From Eubacteriales bacterium (lineage in GTDB: Bacteria > Bacillota > Clostridia > Peptostreptococcales > Acidaminobacteraceae), in assembly GCA_030625285.1 (NCBI GenBank), contig DAOURC010000023.1, forward strand, positions 1 to 8,208: a stretch of DNA of 8,208 bases, in the 5' to 3' direction. Shown here in pieces: positions 6,723-8,208 of the stretch. The notes under the pieces are model-generated. The model saw only the letters and a program-made list of their open reading frames with translations, searched no databases and was not told the DNA's origin. Position numbers and translations under genes: made by a program. Each line of letters opens with the position of its first letter. Position 1 is the stretch's first letter.

Positions 6723-7904
6723 ATGAAAAAAGATGTTGTTATTTTATCAGCCGTAAGAACTCCTGTTGGTTCTTTTGGTGGAAGTTTAGCAAAAGCTACT
6801 GCTGTTGACTTAGGTGTCACAGCCGCAAAAGAAGTAATAAAACGCGCAGGGATATCAGCAGATATTATCGACGAGGTAATTATCGGCAATGTACTCGGCG
6901 CAGGACTTGGACAAAATATCGCTCGTCAAATAAGTATAGGTGCAGGACTGCCTGTAGAAACATCTGCATTCTCGATCAACAAGGTTTGCGGAAGCGGGTT
7001 AAGGGCAGTCAGCATAGCACACCAATTTATCCAAAATGGTGATGTCGATGTAATTCTATGTGGTGGAACCGAAAGCATGAGCAACGCACCATATATTATG
7101 CCAGGCGCACGTTGGGGTCAACGTATGGGTGATGGAAAATTGGTCGACACCATGATTCATGACGGTCTATTTGATATCTTCAATGGATACCATATGGGAA
7201 TTACAGCTGAGAACATCGCTGAGCAATGGAACATTACTAAAGAAGAACAAGATAGATTTGCTCTAAGCAGCCAAAACAAAGCTGAAGCGGCACAGAAATC
7301 CGGTCGCTTCAAAGATGAAATTGTTCCAGTTGAAATTCCTCAACGTAAAAAAGATCCTGTCATCATAGACACAGATGAATATCCACGTCATGGTGCTACT
7401 TATGAAAGTATTTCCAAGCTAAGACCTGCATTTAAAAAAGATGGAACTGTTACTGCTGGAAACGCATCCGGAATAAATGATGGTTCAGCTATGTTTATCG
7501 TGATGAGTGCAGAAAAAGCGAAGGAACTTGGTCTTGAGCCATTAGCAACGATAAAAAGCTTTGCTTCAGGTGGGGTAGATCCTTCAATTATGGGCTACGG
7601 TCCTGTTCCTGCAACTAAAAAAGCTTTAGCAAAACTTGATTGGAAAGTAGAAGACCTTGATCTTATTGAAGCGAATGAAGCATTCGCATCTCAATCAATT
7701 GCTGTGGCTAGGGATTTAGGATTAAATCCTGACATTGTAAATGTTAACGGAGGCGCTATCGCTATAGGTCATCCAATCGGAGGCTCTGGCGCTAGAATCT
7801 TGGTTACACTGCTTTATGAAATGAGTAAAAGAGATTCAAAAAAAGGTCTCGCTACATTATGTATAGGCGGCGGAATGGGCACTACAATACTAGTTGAAAG
7901 ATAA
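6723..7904 (+). CDS. thlA: Acetyl-CoA C-acetyltransferase (thiolase, ThlA/AtoB type)
   Basis: This biosynthetic-type thiolase interconverts two acetyl-CoA with acetoacetyl-CoA plus CoA, the entry to butyrate/butanol formation and the exit from acetoacetate breakdown. It is cytoplasmic and normally a tetramer. The 393-residue length is typical. All catalytic parts are present: the acyl-accepting Cys C89 in [11 protein letters not shown], the NEAFA segment in the C-terminal half, H350 in [11 protein letters not shown], and the second Cys C380 in CIGGGMG. It begins [20 protein letters not shown] as in clostridial thiolases. A strong ribosome binding site precedes the ATG, and a sigma-54 promoter lies 35-50 bp upstream. 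atoD follows after 11 bp, so the two are co-transcribed. Pairing with a CoA-transferase suggests a role in short-chain fatty acid or acetoacetate metabolism, possibly ending an amino-acid fermentation pathway. The net direction cannot be read from sequence. Confidence 0.97.
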   Translation: MKKDVVILSAVRTPVGSFGGSLAKATAVDLGVTAAKEVIKRAGISADIIDEVIIGNVLGAGLGQNIARQISIGAGLPVETSAFSINKVCGSGLRAVSIAHQFIQNGDVDVILCGGTESMSNAPYIMPGARWGQRMGDGKLVDTMIHDGLFDIFNGYHMGITAENIAEQWNITKEEQDRFALSSQNKAEAAQKSGRFKDEIVPVEIPQRKKDPVIIDTDEYPRHGATYESISKLRPAFKKDGTVTAGNASGINDGSAMFIVMSAEKAKELGLEPLATIKSFASGGVDPSIMGYGPVPATKKALAKLDWKVEDLDLIEANEAFASQSIAVARDLGLNPDIVNVNGGAIAIGHPIGGSGARILVTLLYEMSKRDSKKGLATLCIGGGMGTTILVER

Positions 7905-7915
7905 GAGGTGTATTT

Positions 7916-8208
7916 ATGAATAAGCTAAAAACTGTAGAAGAAGCATTGGATTATATCAAGCCAGGTATGACAATTATGGTGGGTGGATTTTTAGGTGTAG
8001 GTTCACCAGAAAAATTGATAGACGGTATAATCGAAAGAAAAATAGGCGATTTAACTTTAATTGCTAACGATACAAGTTTTCCAGGTGTCAATTATGGAAA
8101 ATTAATTGAACATAAACTTGTTAAAAAAGCTTATGTGAGTCACATTGGAACCAACCCTGAATCAGGAATTCAAATGCACTCTGGTGAACTAGAGATGATT
8201 TTGATTCC
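7916..8208 (+). CDS. atoD: Acetate/acetoacetate CoA-transferase, alpha subunit (5' part only)
   Basis: The first 97 codons are present and the frame is open to the right edge; the family is about 215-220 residues. The sequence closely follows E. coli AtoD and clostridial CtfA: KPGMTIMVGGFLGVGSPEKLI (CoA-binding glycine-rich loop, about residues 15-35), DLTLIANDTSF, and SHIGTNPESG near residues 80-89. The alpha subunit works with a beta subunit (AtoA/CtfB), which bears the catalytic glutamate and should lie just beyond the window. Together they move CoA between acetoacetyl-CoA (or butyryl-CoA) and acetate or related acids. The ATG is preceded by GAGGTG five bases upstream, and the gene starts 11 bp after the thiolase stop, so it belongs to the same sigma-54-driven operon. 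Exact acid specificity cannot be told from this fragment. Confidence 0.93.
   Translation, partial: MNKLKTVEEALDYIKPGMTIMVGGFLGVGSPEKLIDGIIERKIGDLTLIANDTSFPGVNYGKLIEHKLVKKAYVSHIGTNPESGIQMHSGELEMILI

Noticed and set aside
6707..6889. Minus-strand 60-codon open frame opposite the thiolase start
   Set aside because: It overlaps the thiolase coding start and its promoter region on the other strand, has no ribosome binding site and has no recognisable product.

Overview
The window looks like chromosomal DNA of an anaerobic low-GC Firmicute, probably a Clostridia member. This rests on its AT-rich sequence, strong AGGAGG-type ribosome binding sites, a clostridial-type thiolase/CoA-transferase pair and a PAS-containing sigma-54 activator. 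The genus cannot be fixed from the sequence. There is no sign of an IS element, phage gene, CRISPR array, tRNA or rRNA.

Layout. From 1 to 6533 every gene is on the minus strand; the last two genes are on the plus strand. In minus-strand transcription order: a sigma-54 activator (6533-4854) ends in a terminator hairpin. A likely operon follows: galE (4784-3771), cysQ (3758-2979), a small multidrug-export-type membrane protein (2966-2517) and a coiled-coil protein of unknown function (2454-1534). pyrG (CTP synthase) comes last, with its own promoter and a structured ~130-nt leader, and it runs off the left edge at position 1 after 454 codons. On the plus strand, acetyl-CoA acetyltransferase (6723-7904) is followed 11 nt later by the alpha subunit of an acetate/acetoacetate CoA-transferase (atoD), which runs off the right edge.

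How it works together. The clearest regulatory unit is the divergent region 6534-6722. A near-perfect sigma-54 -24/-12 promoter (TGGCATG-N4-TTGCA) faces the thiolase. Two related palindromes built on ATATGCA-N4-TGCATAT lie about 70 and 100 bp upstream, with centres 31 bp apart. The adjacent regulator has PAS, AAA+ and Fis-type HTH parts and an intact GAFTGA loop. The arrangement strongly suggests that this activator drives the thiolase-CoA-transferase operon, which condenses acetyl-CoA or cleaves acetoacetyl-CoA and moves CoA between short-chain acids. It is logically similar to the E. coli AtoC-atoDAEB system but uses a PAS sensor in place of a two-component receiver.

The second regulatory feature is the pyrG leader. 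It contains two hairpins, then a potential antiterminator that is mutually exclusive with an intrinsic terminator just before the ribosome binding site. It lacks the G-run start and pyrimidine-rich terminator strand expected for the known CTP-sensing reiterative-transcription mechanism. I found no clearly new multi-gene system; the rest is ordinary housekeeping and metabolic gene content.
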